Positions 48,321-62,002 of a stretch of DNA of 64,000 bases are shown piece after piece. The notes under the pieces were generated by a model. The model did not search any database. It worked only from the letters and a program-made list of their open reading frames with translations, and was not told the origin of the DNA. The stretch lies in the NCBI RefSeq assembly GCF_947623445.1, contig NC_135242.1, forward strand, positions 19,282,001-19,346,000, in the 5' to 3' direction. A program made the translations under genes and the position numbers. Position 1 is the stretch's first letter. Each line of letters begins with the position of its first letter. The stretch comes from Clavelina lepadiformis (Eukaryota; Chordata; Ascidiacea; Aplousobranchia; Clavelinidae).

Positions 48321-51300
48321 TCCATTTAGTTAAGATTAATCCAGGCGATTTAGTCACAAGTTAATTTTCCTTTCATTGTGTAGCGATCGTAGCGTGCCCA
48401 CTCTTGCTTTCCTCAAAATGCCCGGATGTCAAACCACGGCATGAAATTACGTCATGTGATGTTAAGTATACGCTTGACTGGGTTTCTACGAAAATCATAC
48501 GATTGCTGCTGCCGATTGTCGATTGTGCTGCTCAGTTTTATGATCTGTCATGAATCATGATTTGTCGTATTTGCAGATAAGGCCTGTTTGTAGGGACGAC
48601 TTATATTGTTCGTTTCAGTTTAGCTCTTTAAACGGCCAAAGGTGTCATAACTATACCGGTAAGCTACCGGTATTAGTTATGTTTTGTGTTGGTTCTACAT
48701 TACCGTAGGCTTACATTTAAAATGGCCTGCGGTCTTAAGTTAGCCTAAGTGTGAAGCTGCAAAATTATTGTTTAAAAGTTACAATTCCCGTTGTATGAAT
48801 TTATGACAATGAGTACCGTATTATGATACATTCAGCTATTAGTGCCCATAGTCATATTATGACATTTAATAATTCGCTTGTGCACTACTCGTGTGAGGTA
48901 TTACACAAGGAACATATCTGTCATAAAGACCGCATATGCTGGCGGTAATTGTTTGAATATGAGCGAGGACGATTGATGGTTGGTGACTTGTTTTGCTTCT
49001 GCTTCGATTGATGAGTTCTCATTTCTCAAATTTGCGTGACTATGCTGTTAGTTGCTTGATTCTGTCTATACAAATTACTAACTTATAAAGTTCCCATTTT
49101 ATTTATTATAACACAAAGGTTTTCACCTTCGGGCAAAGCTTACTGACTGTTACATAGCGCTGTAGTAACCAGTGAAACCAATCACGTAAAAAGGAAAGAT
49201 TGAAAACATTACATCAGTATTTATATGTGACACACCAGTTCAAGCGAGGAAATTATCTGACGTCATTAAGGAAAACTCAAGTTTGGTAAACAACAGAATT
49301 ACAAAATCCCAAATTAAATTTCAAACATCTTGGAAAACAACTCGTGAGTCGTGACGTAATCGTCACAATATAACCCACCCACTTAAACTTACGGTAATTC
49401 CAAATTGTTTGAGAAACAGATACTGTAGATTTATTCAGAGAATTCTGCTGAGCTAAATTTACTCAAACAGCAGAATAGAAGATGTAGCTCTGTAGCTTCT
49501 ATTTTTTTGAAAGCTATTTACAAAGTTTCTGATCAAATGTGCCTTTTATTTTTTGCTATAGGCCACTGTAATAAATTTATTTGACCAGTACTGTATGAAC
49601 AACAATTACTTTGTTGCTAATCCTGTTAATCAGTTATTAATGCATGTTAGTTACACTCACGTCTTTGAGTCTACTTTGTAGTTTACACACTTTCAAGTTG
49701 TATAATTTTGCAATTTTTAGTACAGTAATTTTTTTGAGAACATTTTATTCTCCTTCTAATCAAAGGTGATTAATATATGCAAAATATATGGTATGTTAAA
49801 TTTAAGAAGATTTCATTGTGTGATTTTTAACTTTTTTTTCCAAATTGCTCAACATTACGATATACAATAGTATATACTGTATGTATAAGTAGAAAGTTAC
49901 TTTTTATGTGTATATATATAATAGTTGGTCATATGGTTAGGTGTTGGTACCGATAGTTGGGTACTCAGTAGTCATCAGAAAAATTTTTTACGCTTCTGTG
50001 ATCAGATTAAAGTACATAGAAAATTCTTTTTAGATTGGGCAATAAATATCTATGTTCGCTATCTAGTTATTGAAACTAATTTGACTAAGACTGTAAGTTA
50101 AATCTTCTCTCAACATTATAATATCTCATTTGCTGGATTAAACAGCTGACCAATAGAAGACATTTGTTGCACATTGTTGGGATATTAGTAGCTTTATTGT
50201 GATCAAACATGTAAGTCAGGATCGTTATTCTGTTTGTCATGATGTGTTTATTGTTTTTAAACTTAAAGTATACTGAAATTTGATTTAAAAATTTGACACT
50301 AAATTTAATTATATTCCTAATAATATTTAGGTCTACCTCAGAACCAATTTGAATACTTTTCTCCCTTAGCTTATAATTATAGAATATAAACAGTGTTGTT
50401 TGATATAAGTTAAATCTACCCACTTATGTGAGATTTGTGACTACTTATGTCGTAAGCTTAATATCTGTTTTTCTTTACCTGCAAAATTTTTTTCACAAAA
50501 TGCTGTGGAAAACATTTTCTTTCTCGTTGCAAGTGATGATTAACCATAATAATGAAAAATCCCGATTCGTCTTTGCTTCATATAATAGTCTTGTTGTGCA
50601 AGTGAAGTGAGAAGTTGTACTACTGGCCTGTTTAGGTTGGCTGTCTGTATCTACTTTAACTTGAAAATATTTCATAATTAAATTTTCAACATTATTGCGT
50701 CAATTATAAACAACTGAAATATTTATGATATCATCTTATGAAATATGTGGCTTAGGCTATCTTTGAGAGCTACTTGTCTAATTTATTTTGTTGTCAGTAC
50801 TGTATAACCTTATATATATATATGATTTAAATTATTGCATAACTATTTAATTATGTGACAATTCAACCCAAAAAATGCACAAACCATTTTGCCACTGTTT
50901 TGTGATTAAAGGTGATGTGGGCTTGTTCTTTTTTGATTAAAAAGAGTCAACTTTAACCATTGTTTCCTGAATATGTTGCTATAATTCAAATTGTCAGGCT
51001 AGAATTGTTGCCATACCTAACTGTTGTCCCGCTGTGCTTGCACATCATTTACAATTAATTGGTTATAAGACCTTTATTTGGTCAGATATATGGGAATAAT
51101 ATGATACCGATAGTCGCTGATACTCAACAATTCCATATGTGTGATTTATAAATAACGGAGCTCTTTAGTTTTGGCAACAATTTATTTTGTTTAAGCCTTG
51201 CCATACGTGACTAAGTGTATTAATGATAAATCCCATATTAGAGGAAATTCTTCAAACACCATACATTAGGTTGTGGTTTGAGTTGCAACGTTAATCAGCA

Positions 51301-52163
51301 GATAGATTTTGCTGATTACGCCATTCGCAGAACCCTAAGAAACTACTTCCCAGAAGTAATTAAAAACAAATGTGGCACACAGCGACATCACATGGCAAAG
51401 TGTGCATGAAATTTATTTATTCATCATTGAATATATTATTTTATTGAAGTGTCTTGCATATTTGGTGCCATATTGGTACTTTCAATTGGTATACACTTCA
51501 TAATATAGTATCTAAAATATATTCCTGAAAAAACTTTTCTATTCTTCACCAGTAATAAGTTTTAATTGGATTTCTCCATTGGTACATCCGAAGTGATGAT
51601 CAGGCTAGAACATGCAACTTCTACTGCATTTAGCTTTAAAAACTCGTTGGCAAACTGCATGCCATCATTAATTTGACCGGCTAACAATCACAAATCCTTA
51701 CAACAACTTAAAAGGCATGAAAGGCATTTTAAATATGTATAATTTGTATGTGTTCATTTCATTACAAATTAAAAAGCACTTATTTTTAAATATATTTGAA
51801 TGTAACATAACTCACATTTAAGTTATTTTTCACAAGATAGAAGAAAACAAAAATATTCTGTTATGTTTGTTGATTGCGAATTTCTATATTATTTTTTTAT
51901 TGGTTTACCTGAATAGGCATTCCATTCCAGTACAGTAGTTTGAATGGTTTACCAATACTGCTGATGCTGTATTTTTCAAATTCTTTATGTCATACCTTTG
52001 AGAAGTATTTGGTAAATTATGTGTTTTTAGTCACTCTAGTTAATACTTTTAAAAGGATGACTATTTTTATAGGATATCAACATCATTGATCAGTCTGTAA
52101 GACATAATTAAACAGTTGTACACTTATTAACTTACACAGCACACTTAAGTGCACATTGAGAAT
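48321..52163. other. Intergenic, upstream of VAMP
   Basis: 3.8 kb, strongly AT-rich, with TA-rich microsatellite tracts (about 49911-49921 and 50813-50822). No coding sequence recognised. The right end probably contains the VAMP promoter and 5' UTR. Confidence 0.4.
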
Positions 52164-55100
52164 ATGTCTGGATATCAAGCGGTTCCTGACCCATCAAGGT
52201 AATACATTAAATGCTTTAAAATGTGCCACAAAAGTTAATTGGTTGTTTATATCAGACAAAAATCTGAGATCCTTTTTCTAAAAACAATCTTGCACAGCAT
52301 TAAGTGTTGATTATTTTATGTGCTTGTATAATTCAACTTTCGATTTCTGTTGGTGTTGTTCTTTTCAATGATGTTTGCATGAACAAATTGTTGTGATCTT
52401 AATGAAGTTAATGCCCAACATGTCACAACTGCCATGTAATGGTTCAGATTTGGTTTGGGAATTTAGTTGAGTTATTAGCATTATTCATTACTCGTTCACA
52501 GCTATCTGCCCTAGTTGCTAATCACACATAGTAATACTTTTTGCTTAGGAATTAAACTGGTATTTGTAAAATTAGTAAAGGATGTCTTGCCAATTTTCTG
52601 CGAAATTAAAAATGTAAATAATAATTGAAGCAACACGTTGTCATATGCACATGAAAAATGGATTTCTGTCACCTTTGAGACCAAGCTCTTAGTCTTAGAC
52701 ATACCAGTTTATACAACTTTTAGCTGATTGCTAACAAATTCTTTAGTTTTTAACAGAATGAGTTTTCCCAGCCCTGGTTTAAGCATAGTGATTTTAGAAC
52801 TGCAGAAGCAGAGCAATTTAAAATGGCATAGTGCAACAACTCTTGCCAAGCATTGATGTGTTTTCAGTAATTTCTAATGATTAATGATTACATAGCACTT
52901 GAAATTAACAAGTACAGTCATCAGTATATTTAAGGCTTTGAAAAAAAGCGGATTGCTTTGGAAAATTCTCATTTTCACAAATTCAAAAAAGTAAATAATT
53001 ATATGACTGTGACCGTTTATGTGTAAATTGGACTTACTAGTGGTTCCAATGTTTAGGTCGTATGGAGGAACGTCAAGTCATGGAGCTAGTGGGGGAGGTT
53101 CGAAGAAGTTGCAACAGACACAAGCTCAAGTAGATGATGTAAGTTTGCTGTATATAATTTATTTCAACTTGTGTTTGATTTCAGTTTGTTTTGTTAATAT
53201 ATGTGCATTGCAAGTGCAAGCACAAGTAACAATGAAAACAAAACTGGCCCATCTTTAAACTATCTTGGTGTTTCTTGGGTTATATATATAACAATGTACA
53301 TTATTTGTCATTGCTTAAGCTCGTTAAAAATGTCATGTCTGCACTACAATGCAGGTGGTTGACATTATGAGAACAAATGTCGACAAGGTGTTAGAACGCG
53401 ATCAAAAACTTTCTGAAATCCACGACCGTGCTGATGCGCTGCAGCAGGGAGCATCCCAGTTCGAAACGCAAGCAGCAAAATTAAAGAGAAAATATTGGTG
53501 GAAAAACTGCAAGGCAAGTGACGCAGATACTTTTAAATTATTTATTAAATAGGTGGTTTACAAAGCTTGTATAAGTAAGTATTACTATTAGATGAAGCAA
53601 AATACAATTTTTCAAATGTTGCATAAAGCTGGTGGAAAAAACATTGGGAATATTTACATGCTTTTATCTGATAATGATAAAACAGGGTTTTATTTTCAAG
53701 GCAAGTCGGTCGTCAATGGCTGCTGTGTCCCATAACAAAGTCATTATGTTATCCAATATTCATGCTGTACACAATTCACGTCATAGGTGCCTACTCTTGA
53801 AAATACCTGGGGAAGGGGGCAAAAAGTTCAGAATAGAGTTAGTGACCATATTTGAAATAAATTCTTTCCAAGTCAGTTGCAAGAACTCTGTAGCTTTCAA
53901 TTATCTTTATGCACACAACATGCCTTGCCTACCTTAAACATAACAGCTTGACCAAGCTCTAAGCTGTCTCCATTTGCTTGTATGGACCAGGAACATGCTT
54001 GTACTTATTAGTCCTGTCTCATGGTGTTCAAGCGATCAATAATGATGTCGTAGTTGACATTGATCGTTTGCGTTATGCATTACATGTTTTTATTTTTGTT
54101 CATTTTAAAAACATTTTACAGATTCCAGTTTGCATCCACATTACCTACAAAACCCGTTTTTTGTGATTTACGTTTAAATCTTAAAATCAAGTTTACTGTT
54201 GTAAATAAATAGCAATATTATAAATGCTACAATGTACATCACATGGAATTATACAGCATGCCACTACACTATTGAAATATCTATCTCTTGATTTATATGT
54301 CGCATGGCCGAATTACCTTCCAACACTTAATTATAATTACTTTAACCAGAATTTGGCTTATTAAAACCAATCTTGTTGTCTAGGCCCAATAAGTTGTTTA
54401 ATGGTTTGTTTAGCTCAATTGCTAAGGGGTCCCCCCCTTGCCCTTTAAACCCCTCAAAGTAGGCGCCTTTATTTCAGATAGTTAATACAGTACTGTATGC
54501 TTTTCCTGTATGAAGCCAAGTATTCAATTGTAGGTAAAAGTTCAGTTACAAACAAATTTTGGTTTATACATATTTCTTGAAAATATCACTTGTCACTTGG
54601 GTAAAAAATAATTGATTGTAACTGTTTGTTTCTTTAAATTGCCTATGTATTAGGTTTATCTTGTAAAATCATACAAACTTAAAGTAAATGAGGGCTTTAT
54701 TTTTTGTGTTACTAAAACTTACCTAAGTAATCACATACCTGCAGTGTATAAATTGATTTTCTTCTAATGGCTTTCTACTTACAGATGATTATCATGCTCT
54801 CTGTTGTACTAGTGGTTATATTATTAGTAGTGATAAGTAAGTAAAATAGGGTTATTGTTACATGTTCCACATTTATTGTGTGTTACACAATACACATTTT
54901 TTATAAGAAACTGTGGAAGCCTCTTTATGAAAAGCTAAGAAACTTCTGGGTTGGCCAACTCCAACTGAAAAAAATTTTTTTTGCCTGATAGGTTGTTTGT
55001 TAGTTGTAGTTTGGTTTTAAAGGTGATACCGTATGATATGAATGTGCTGAATCTAACACCAATATAAATATTAAGCACAAATACCGACATACTGGAATTT

Positions 55101-58100
55101 TGATCAAGTTCAGTGAGCAAAGGAGGGAGATTTGGATTTGCATCAATATCAAAATTTGTTATTTGTATTCTCATGAATCTAACAAATTTTCTAAGAAATC
55201 GGATTTTTTTCCAATTTGGCACATTCCTGGTGACATGTATAGAATTTGATGAGTATGACTATGTTCAAAACTTTGTAATAAACTCCAATTTTGTTATTTC
55301 TTTAATTGAAAACAGCTAATTGACTTTTTGATAATTGAAGTTGGCTTAAAACAAGCTTAAATTTGGTTAATTAAGAACTAAAGACCCAAGTTACTTAAAG
55401 CTCAAATCCAAAGTTTCTTATTAAAAATGAGTGCATCTGTTCTGGATCAATATTGTGTGATCCATAGTAACATTCTTTGTTGCATATGTATGTTCAATAT
55501 CAAGTCACTTTAGTGCATCATCGAAACACATTTTACAACAGTGTTTTAGTTCATTTTCGTTTTGTGCCCTTTGGTATTTTATTCGTCTAATTAGGTTCGA
55601 TAAATAGAAGTCAAAACTGAAATTGTTTAACTTAACAAATTTGTTAATAAATTTATTACTATAAAATTAAAACTTTCAAGCTTAGTTAAAAATCTGAAAT
55701 TGCTCAGTTTTGCCCTCTATTGTGTTTGTTTTTGCATGTGAGTGTTCTGTAAAACTATGTTGTCTTTTTTCAGATGTGGGCCATTCTCATCATTGTTATC
55801 TTAGTTATTATCATTATTATTGTGGGTGAGTAAAGACATATTTTTATACCATACTTCAGTGAAAAATATTTTCATTAGATTTGCGTTATTGACTCAATAA
55901 ACATTGACAACAACTTTCAACAACACTCAGATTCTAGTTTTTGCACACTTAAAAAGACCATTTCAACTTCAGATTTGTCAGTGTCAGACTAACCATTTTT
56001 GCTAAATATTTAGTCAAACTTTTCTACAGTAACATCCTATCACAAATAAGGCATTTAGTATAACGTAGTTATTATCATCATCATCACCTCATTGCCTAAA
56101 CAACATAGTGCATGTAAATTATCGCAAGGTACTAAGTTTAAAAAAATTAGAACCTTTCATTTTAGGTAACACTCACATTTTATTGTTGTGGTGCGAGTGA
56201 GTGTGTTGTTTCATGCATGAAATTTTTTATCCATTGTCTGAAAGTTACAAATGCAAGACCGGTGGCAAGGTTTTGCAGACTACATCATTCTTTATGTTGT
56301 TCTATACGACTTTTCTGCGTTTTTATGCTTGTGTTCTGCAACCCCAAGATTCTTTATTTCTTAAACGGCAGCGTTAAGCTGTTTGCATTTCTTTAGCTCA
56401 GTTATCAGATATTTGCAGTGTCAACATTCGAGTTGTAAAGCAGTTTAGGTTGGTTGGAATTTTGCCACATGAACTCCTATCATTCACCTACGAGCAAGAA
56501 GTGTCTGCTTCAGCTGTGAATAGCAAATAGTAGACTTTTTTGCTGAAAGTATAAAACACTTGTCGTTGTTAACAGTAACATTAGAACCTGATTTATTTGC
56601 TGTTTAATCGTCCGAAGATTGTTCTCTCATTTAGATCGAACGTTGTTTTCACAGTATTCGGAAATCGTGCAAACATTATGATTATGGAGTCATTATTTAT
56701 CTCCGAATTTAATGAGTAGTTTTACATTTGCTATCATAAAAACGATGTAACGCTTAATGTTTAACATCTTGAAAGTCTTCGGTTAGTATTCACAGTGCAC
56801 ATTTGCAACCAAGTTGTTAGTTTGTAGCAAAACGTGTCCCTTGTTTGTTGCCGATTTGGCTTCGAATAAATTCTATTACAGCTTTTGGTCACGGTCCTAA
56901 CTGCATTCTTTTCAAAACGCCATTTTGTAACCCAACGCGTTTAAAAAACGAATTTGGATCGATATTTTTTGCTTGGTTGAAAGTCCTCGCTCTTTCACAG
57001 GGTTTTACAATGTCATGATTAATAGCCTCATATTCTTATATACTTTTGCGTTTTGAAACGGACTATGTCAATATCCTTATTACTTGTCAACAATGGGTGG
57101 TCGTGGGTTCGTGGATATATACATGTTTTAAAAGCTTAAAATGTTTTTACAGAAGCCAGATGGTTTTAAATACCAGCTTTCGCCGATGTCCATTGATCGA
57201 AACAATATACTCTTGGGCATTGATGTAGAAAATACTACTTCTACTTCCATTGCGGCTAATTTCATTTGCCAGACATAAATCGTTCTAAATATTGATTTGA
57301 AAATATCGAGTTCTGTGGAACAATCCCAAAGCCGACGAAACGTCTTAATGTTACGAAAAATGTCTCCACAGGAACTACGTCTTTGTGAATAGCCATTTTA
57401 AGCAACGCGTCTCAGATCAATAAATTATTTAAATTCGCCTAGCGTAGAGCACTGCATACACGACAAGTAAATTGAGTCGTGGGAGTCAGTATTGCTCAGG
57501 CAATTCCTGTGCCGTTACTTGATTTTAATGTTGCTGTTTATTCATTGTTTGGCATTTTCAAATTTGATACGCTCCACTACACACGTAACTTTTCGAGATC
57601 TTTGTGATTAATTCGCTCTAAGGTTTAATTAGGCAAATTGGTAACGTCGTTCGTGCAGCTTAATTAACCTTCTTTTCATTCGGTACTTAAGCCACATGCG
57701 TCACATGGTGTTCTTGCACCGGCGACAGAGCAATCAGCTGCCCTAGTCCATTATTATATATGTAAATTAGGGCCCGCGGCCGTACGCGGTGAGCAACAGA
57801 TGAAGGGTGAATGTAGGACAGTGCGCCTCGACTGCACTAACACTATCGATTAATCTTTGTGCTCGTTGTCGCTCCTATTCCCTTTCCAGTGGTTGTGATG
57901 ACAGATGGCAAAATTCGTAATTCATAATCTCTCTAGCGGCCGATTATATTGACATACTGTACTTCTGTTCTGAAAATGAACGCGTTTTTTATGGTCAAAA
58001 GCTACAAGACTGAATTGACACTCTAAATTGTTTCAAAGTCCACGCCTAAAGAGCCAAATCCTTGCCCATCGTTTTTTCATCAGCGTATGCGTTTTCATCC

Positions 58101-58782
58101 AATATGAAACATCTGGTTACGTGTGTGTGTGTTTCATTAGTTTGTTGTAGCTAAGTCTCTCGCTGCATTACGCATGTTTTTCGCACACACAGTGCAGTTG
58201 ATTGTGGTAAAGGCGTTTACTATTCTGTGTTTTCATACCAGTTAGCGTGGTGTTTTGTGATTGGTTTTGTTTGTTAATCTTTAGATTGAATATATCTGGT
58301 AGTTTACTTTATTATATTGACTCACTATGGCTTACCACTTCGTCTTTTCTTACTGCAATAACACAGTTTTTCTTTTTTCACGCTTCCAGTTTACTTCTCA
58401 ACAAAGTAACATCAGGTAGTTTTGTTTGTGTGCTGTGTGTTTTCCTGTTAATTCTAAGGTACTACAAGGTTAAATACTTGTTACAAATCTATATGCCATA
58501 CCAGGACTTCTGCGATATTTACTAAAAGACACCAATCATTATTAAATGAATAGAGATTATATAAATGTATCATTTATTAAATATGTATTTGTCATACACA
58601 TTCCAGTTACACAAATGCTCACAAAATCACTTAAACTCCATAATTTATGATTGCTCCATTCTTAAAGACTAAGATTGATATAGAATCTATGTATGTACAG
58701 TAGCTTGTGAAACTATCTATCTAAATATACTAAACTGGAATTTTTTTCAGTATCGGTGGTACTACAGCAACAAGGCCAGTGA
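52164..58782 (+). CDS. Synaptobrevin / vesicle-associated membrane protein (VAMP1/2-type R-SNARE)
   Basis: v-SNARE of synaptic and secretory vesicles, pairing with syntaxin and SNAP-25. Exons: 52164-52198 ([11 protein letters not shown]), 53057-53138 (ends [11 protein letters not shown]), 53355-53513 (SNARE core [19 protein letters not shown], then [20 protein letters not shown]; the Arg of LERDQ is the ionic zero-layer residue), then one of two membrane-anchor exons (54785-54836 or 55774-55825), then 58751-58782. Either choice gives 119 aa, close to 116 in mammals. The intron after 53513 begins GC (AAG^GCAAGT), a good match to the known GC-AG class, and is required by phase. The last exon, coding SVVLQQQGQ and stop, is the least certain. 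Without it each anchor exon reads into a stop within a few codons. An AATAAA lies at 60097-60102. Confidence 0.92.
52761..52776. mobile_element. Isolated hAT-like terminus
   Basis: AGTTTTCCCAGCCCTG is the complement of CAGGGCTGGGAAAACT, a hAT-style end. I could not find the partner end or a target duplication, so this may be a truncated copy in VAMP intron 1. Confidence 0.3.
53785..54476. mobile_element. Possible MITE in VAMP intron 3
   Basis: AGGTGCCTACTCTTGA near 53787 and TCAAAGTAGGCGCCT near 54456 form an imperfect inverted repeat, each followed inward by a G- or C-rich run (GGGGAAGGGGG; CCCCCCCTTGCCC). No target duplication was recognised and no coding sequence lies between. Confidence 0.35.
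54785..54836 (+). CDS. VAMP alternative membrane-anchor exon 1
   Basis: 52 bp, phase 0 in and phase 1 out, coding [17 protein letters not shown]. Acceptor TTACAG and donor A^GTAAGT are both good. If the donor is ignored the frame ends ISK and stop, so it could also serve as a terminal exon. Most like the classic MMIILGVI.. anchor of vertebrate VAMP1/2. Confidence 0.8.
55774..55825 (+). CDS. VAMP alternative membrane-anchor exon 2
   Basis: 52 bp, identical in length and phase to the exon 940 bp upstream, coding [17 protein letters not shown]. Acceptor TTTTTTCAG and donor G^GTGAGT are both good; unspliced it would end VGE and stop. Including both exons in tandem would shift the frame (52 is not a multiple of 3), so the two should be mutually exclusive. 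Confidence 0.78.
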
Positions 58783-60096
58783 AGATGTGTCATCATTTTC
58801 AATGTAAATTGATATTCTTGTCTGCTGCTCAATATCAAACAACTTTACTCACGACTCATTGATGTGATTAAGTTTTAACGCGACATAGGTTTTGAACATA
58901 GCATGCACTGATGAACTTGATTGATGTTACTCTTTTACATTTTGTCAGTGGTCATGCTGTTTCTGTTTGTACAGAAATTACTGTCATCGTTAAACTGGAG
59001 ATAAATATGAATTCTTCTCTAAACTTTTCTGCTCAAACTTTAACAATTAATTTCCTTTCAAGTAATCATCGGTGGAATGCTGACCATATCTAGCTGCAAA
59101 ATCAATTTTTAAATATATATCCATGACCACATATTTGGGTCCTTAAGACATTTAGTCGAAATATATATTTTTGGCATGCACAATGTTATTCTTAAACATG
59201 CACAGTTAATGTCGAGCATTATTGTAGTTTGCCACTATACAGTAGTGTAAAAATTTTCTGTATATCCTTTATTTATTAAGTGTTAGTTACATCTCTTGTG
59301 CGTTTGCTGTTTCCATTAATTATGTTTAGTAAAACTTTATTGTGTCAGCTTAACATAAGGTTTTTAAGTTACTACACTATTTCATCATTAACATGGCGGT
59401 ACTAGAAATTTTTTGCTAAAAATGCTTCGGATTGTTAACAATTTTCAAAAATTTTTAATTGGAATACATAGTTGCCTACAGCTGTGATATCTTCCCAGAA
59501 ATGCAATGAATATTTGCCTTCAGAGAGTTAATTTTAGACCAGCTTTCCTGTCAGCTGAGCATTAGCCAATGATAACCTAAAGCTAGATAGAAAGTAATAT
59601 TTGTTATGAGCCCACTTTGTATATTTCGTTGAATTCAGTATGATTTTGAATACAAACCTGTATTTAAATTTTAAACAATTGTATTGCTGCTGTAACGCTC
59701 TCAACCTACCGTATCATGTTGTCAATATGGGTATGCTTTGCATTCATGTATTACTGATTTTGCTCCACCACGTAACTTGCACTGTACAGTTTCAAAGACA
59801 TCTCGTCCAATAAGTAGCCAAGAATGCTATCACTCTACTTTTCATTTAGTTATACTTCGCAGTTACCACCTTGGTGAACAGGAAACTGCTCATTATTGTA
59901 AACTGATGCAATATTAAACCGTTTTTGAGTTTGTTTTGCAATTGTTTAAACAGCTAATAACTTATGACAGTAGAATAACAACTATGTTTCAGTATTTGGT
60001 AAATTTGGTTCGGTTAATGTTGACTTGTTAATGTTGTTCCTTATACATATATTACAAATATTGTGGATATTTTGTCATAGCTTTAACATGAATGTT

Positions 60097-60102
60097 AATA
60101 AA
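60097..60102 (+). promoter_or_regulatory. Candidate poly(A) signal of VAMP
   Basis: AATAAA about 1.3 kb after the proposed VAMP stop codon, with no other gene between; a plausible 3' end. Confidence 0.35.
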
Positions 60103-61234
60103 ATATATTGTGATGCACTCGGAGAATTTTTAATTGTTTTACGGAAGCAAAATGTTCTATAAACGGACACCATCATGAAAAACAAACATAGTCCAAGCAG
60201 GTATAAAACAGTTAATAAATTAGTAATAATAATAAAATAAATTCTAATCATTACTGATTTATTCAAATACTGTTTTAACAACCTTGCTGTTTTCCCTAAT
60301 CAACTTGGTAGTATTTCTAACACGTTTGGGCTAATTTTTGATTGCTTTTGTTGTCTTGTTCATTGTCATATGTTTGCCTTTTATAACTGACAATTCTATG
60401 GGTTGTGACTCTAAATGGTCTCCTGAAATGTTATTTTAGAGTTGCAAACAGGTTAGTACAAACGAGGACTTAAAGCAAATACCAACTGGAGAATAGCAGA
60501 AAATTATTTGCTGACAATTATTAATTATCAACAAACTTGCAAACCGCTGACCCAATTGATGGTGATTACAATGTCACAAATCAATACTGTATGTGTGACT
60601 GCTGGCATTTGGCTCATGTGTGAGTACAATGTACTCAGTTCATAAACTAGGATCTTGGAAAAGCATTAGTATCGTTGCTGAAAAGAGATTGGGACAAACA
60701 TATCCAAGTCCTGTTTTAAATCAGCGAATAATTGATTGCTGCAGTAGTTTACAAATCTAATGATTGCTAACCTAAATAGCTGATGACAACACACTTACGA
60801 TAGCAAAAAACAACAATATATCCAGCACAAACATCAGCATCAACGAGTTTGCTGTAAAACCATTGGATTTTTCAACATCAAGCCGTCCATTTGACAAAAG
60901 TAGGCACATCATCAGAAGTTATTTTTTAATATATAAACAACACAGAAATGCAACAAAGTATCCATGCAAAATGCAAATATATCTACCTATTTTGGTCGCT
61001 AGTGCAAAGAATTAACTTAAGTTACCAAAGAGAGTCACAAATTGAAAAGACATTATATAGAACCAAATGTCTATGGACGTATTTGTATGTCTCTATAACC
61101 ACCAGTGTAGTGTTTATAATTTATAAAACTCAGATATAAATGCTACAGAAAAAGCACAATATACAATGCTGCAGTAAAAATAAACATGTATAATGCATTA
61201 AAGTACAAAATGAGGATAACACAGATGAATTATA
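60103..61234. other. Gap between VAMP and ENKUR 3' ends
   Basis: Convergent intergenic region; no recognised gene or repeat. Confidence 0.4.
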
Positions 61235-62002
61235 TCAGTTGTTTCCAATGTATATAATTTTGTGTTTTTCAATTAATTCAATATCCCGTTCAAGTTGTTT
61301 CATTTCAGCTTCCATCCTCTCCTTGCGATTCTTTTTGGGTGCCGTGTCAGTCACAACTGATAATCCCTGGTACTGATGGTGTAGTTCCTCCCAGTTTTTC
61401 TTTAATCCATTGATGATTTCTTCTCTTTCCTCAAGACTGAGCTGTTGCATTGCTCCCAGCTTCATTCTTTCACGGATGTAGGCGTCATACTCTTCCTGAG
61501 CACGTTTAACTTCAGCATTTCTTTTCTTGAGGTATTCAGGAGTTTGACCGTAATCACCCTTCTTTGTATATTTTGGTACCAAACCAGATGGTTCCAGGTA
61601 ATTATTATCACCTCTTCTGGTATCCACAAACTTTGGAAGTGGTTTCTTGGGTACTGACATTATGTTTTCGACGGCATTTGTGTTGATAAAATTTTTGTTT
61701 GTTCTAATGCCCAACAATGGCCTCTCGTCATGTCTAGGAACTGGAGGTTTTTTGGAAGAGTCGTCAAGGTAAGCAAACCTCGTTTGCTCTCCAAGTACTG
61801 GCTCTTTTGATCGCTTTTTCAGAAAATCACCTGGCGTTGGAACAGCCACTTTCGCTGGGCCCATGGTTTTGTTTGGGGACCTGTCTTGTTTGATTTCATT
61901 TTTAACCATCGGTTTAAATTTTGAATTGTATCGCGGAGGTTTAGGTGGCTGCTCAACAACAGTCGGAATAAGATTGTATATGCTTTCGACTGGGCCATCC
62001 AT
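61235..62002 (-). CDS. ENKUR: Enkurin
   Basis: Intronless frame of 255 aa (human about 256). I take the start MDGPVESIYNLIP at 62000-62002, matching the family's SIYNLIP beginning, not the in-frame ATG 33 nt upstream. Features: proline-rich PPKPPR near residue 21 (in mammals a site for SH3 binding), KTMGPAKV, PTPGDFLKK, KNFINTNA, LEPSGLVPKY, DYGQTPEYLKKRN and the C-terminal EMKQLERDIELIEKHKIIYI coiled coil. Enkurin is a ciliary/flagellar microtubule inner protein and a TRPC-channel adaptor in sperm. It is divergent from CYB5D1, whose start codon is 436 bp away. Confidence 0.95.
   Translation of the reverse strand: MDGPVESIYNLIPTVVEQPPKPPRYNSKFKPMVKNEIKQDRSPNKTMGPAKVAVPTPGDFLKKRSKEPVLGEQTRFAYLDDSSKKPPVPRHDERPLLGIRTNKNFINTNAVENIMSVPKKPLPKFVDTRRGDNNYLEPSGLVPKYTKKGDYGQTPEYLKKRNAEVKRAQEEYDAYIRERMKLGAMQQLSLEEREEIINGLKKNWEELHHQYQGLSVVTDTAPKKNRKERMEAEMKQLERDIELIEKHKIIYIGNN

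Noticed and set aside
58751-58806. Reading the last VAMP exon in phase 0 ([12 protein letters not shown]...)
   Set aside because: Both anchor exons leave phase 1, which gives SVVLQQQGQ and stop; the phase-0 reading needs a different donor.
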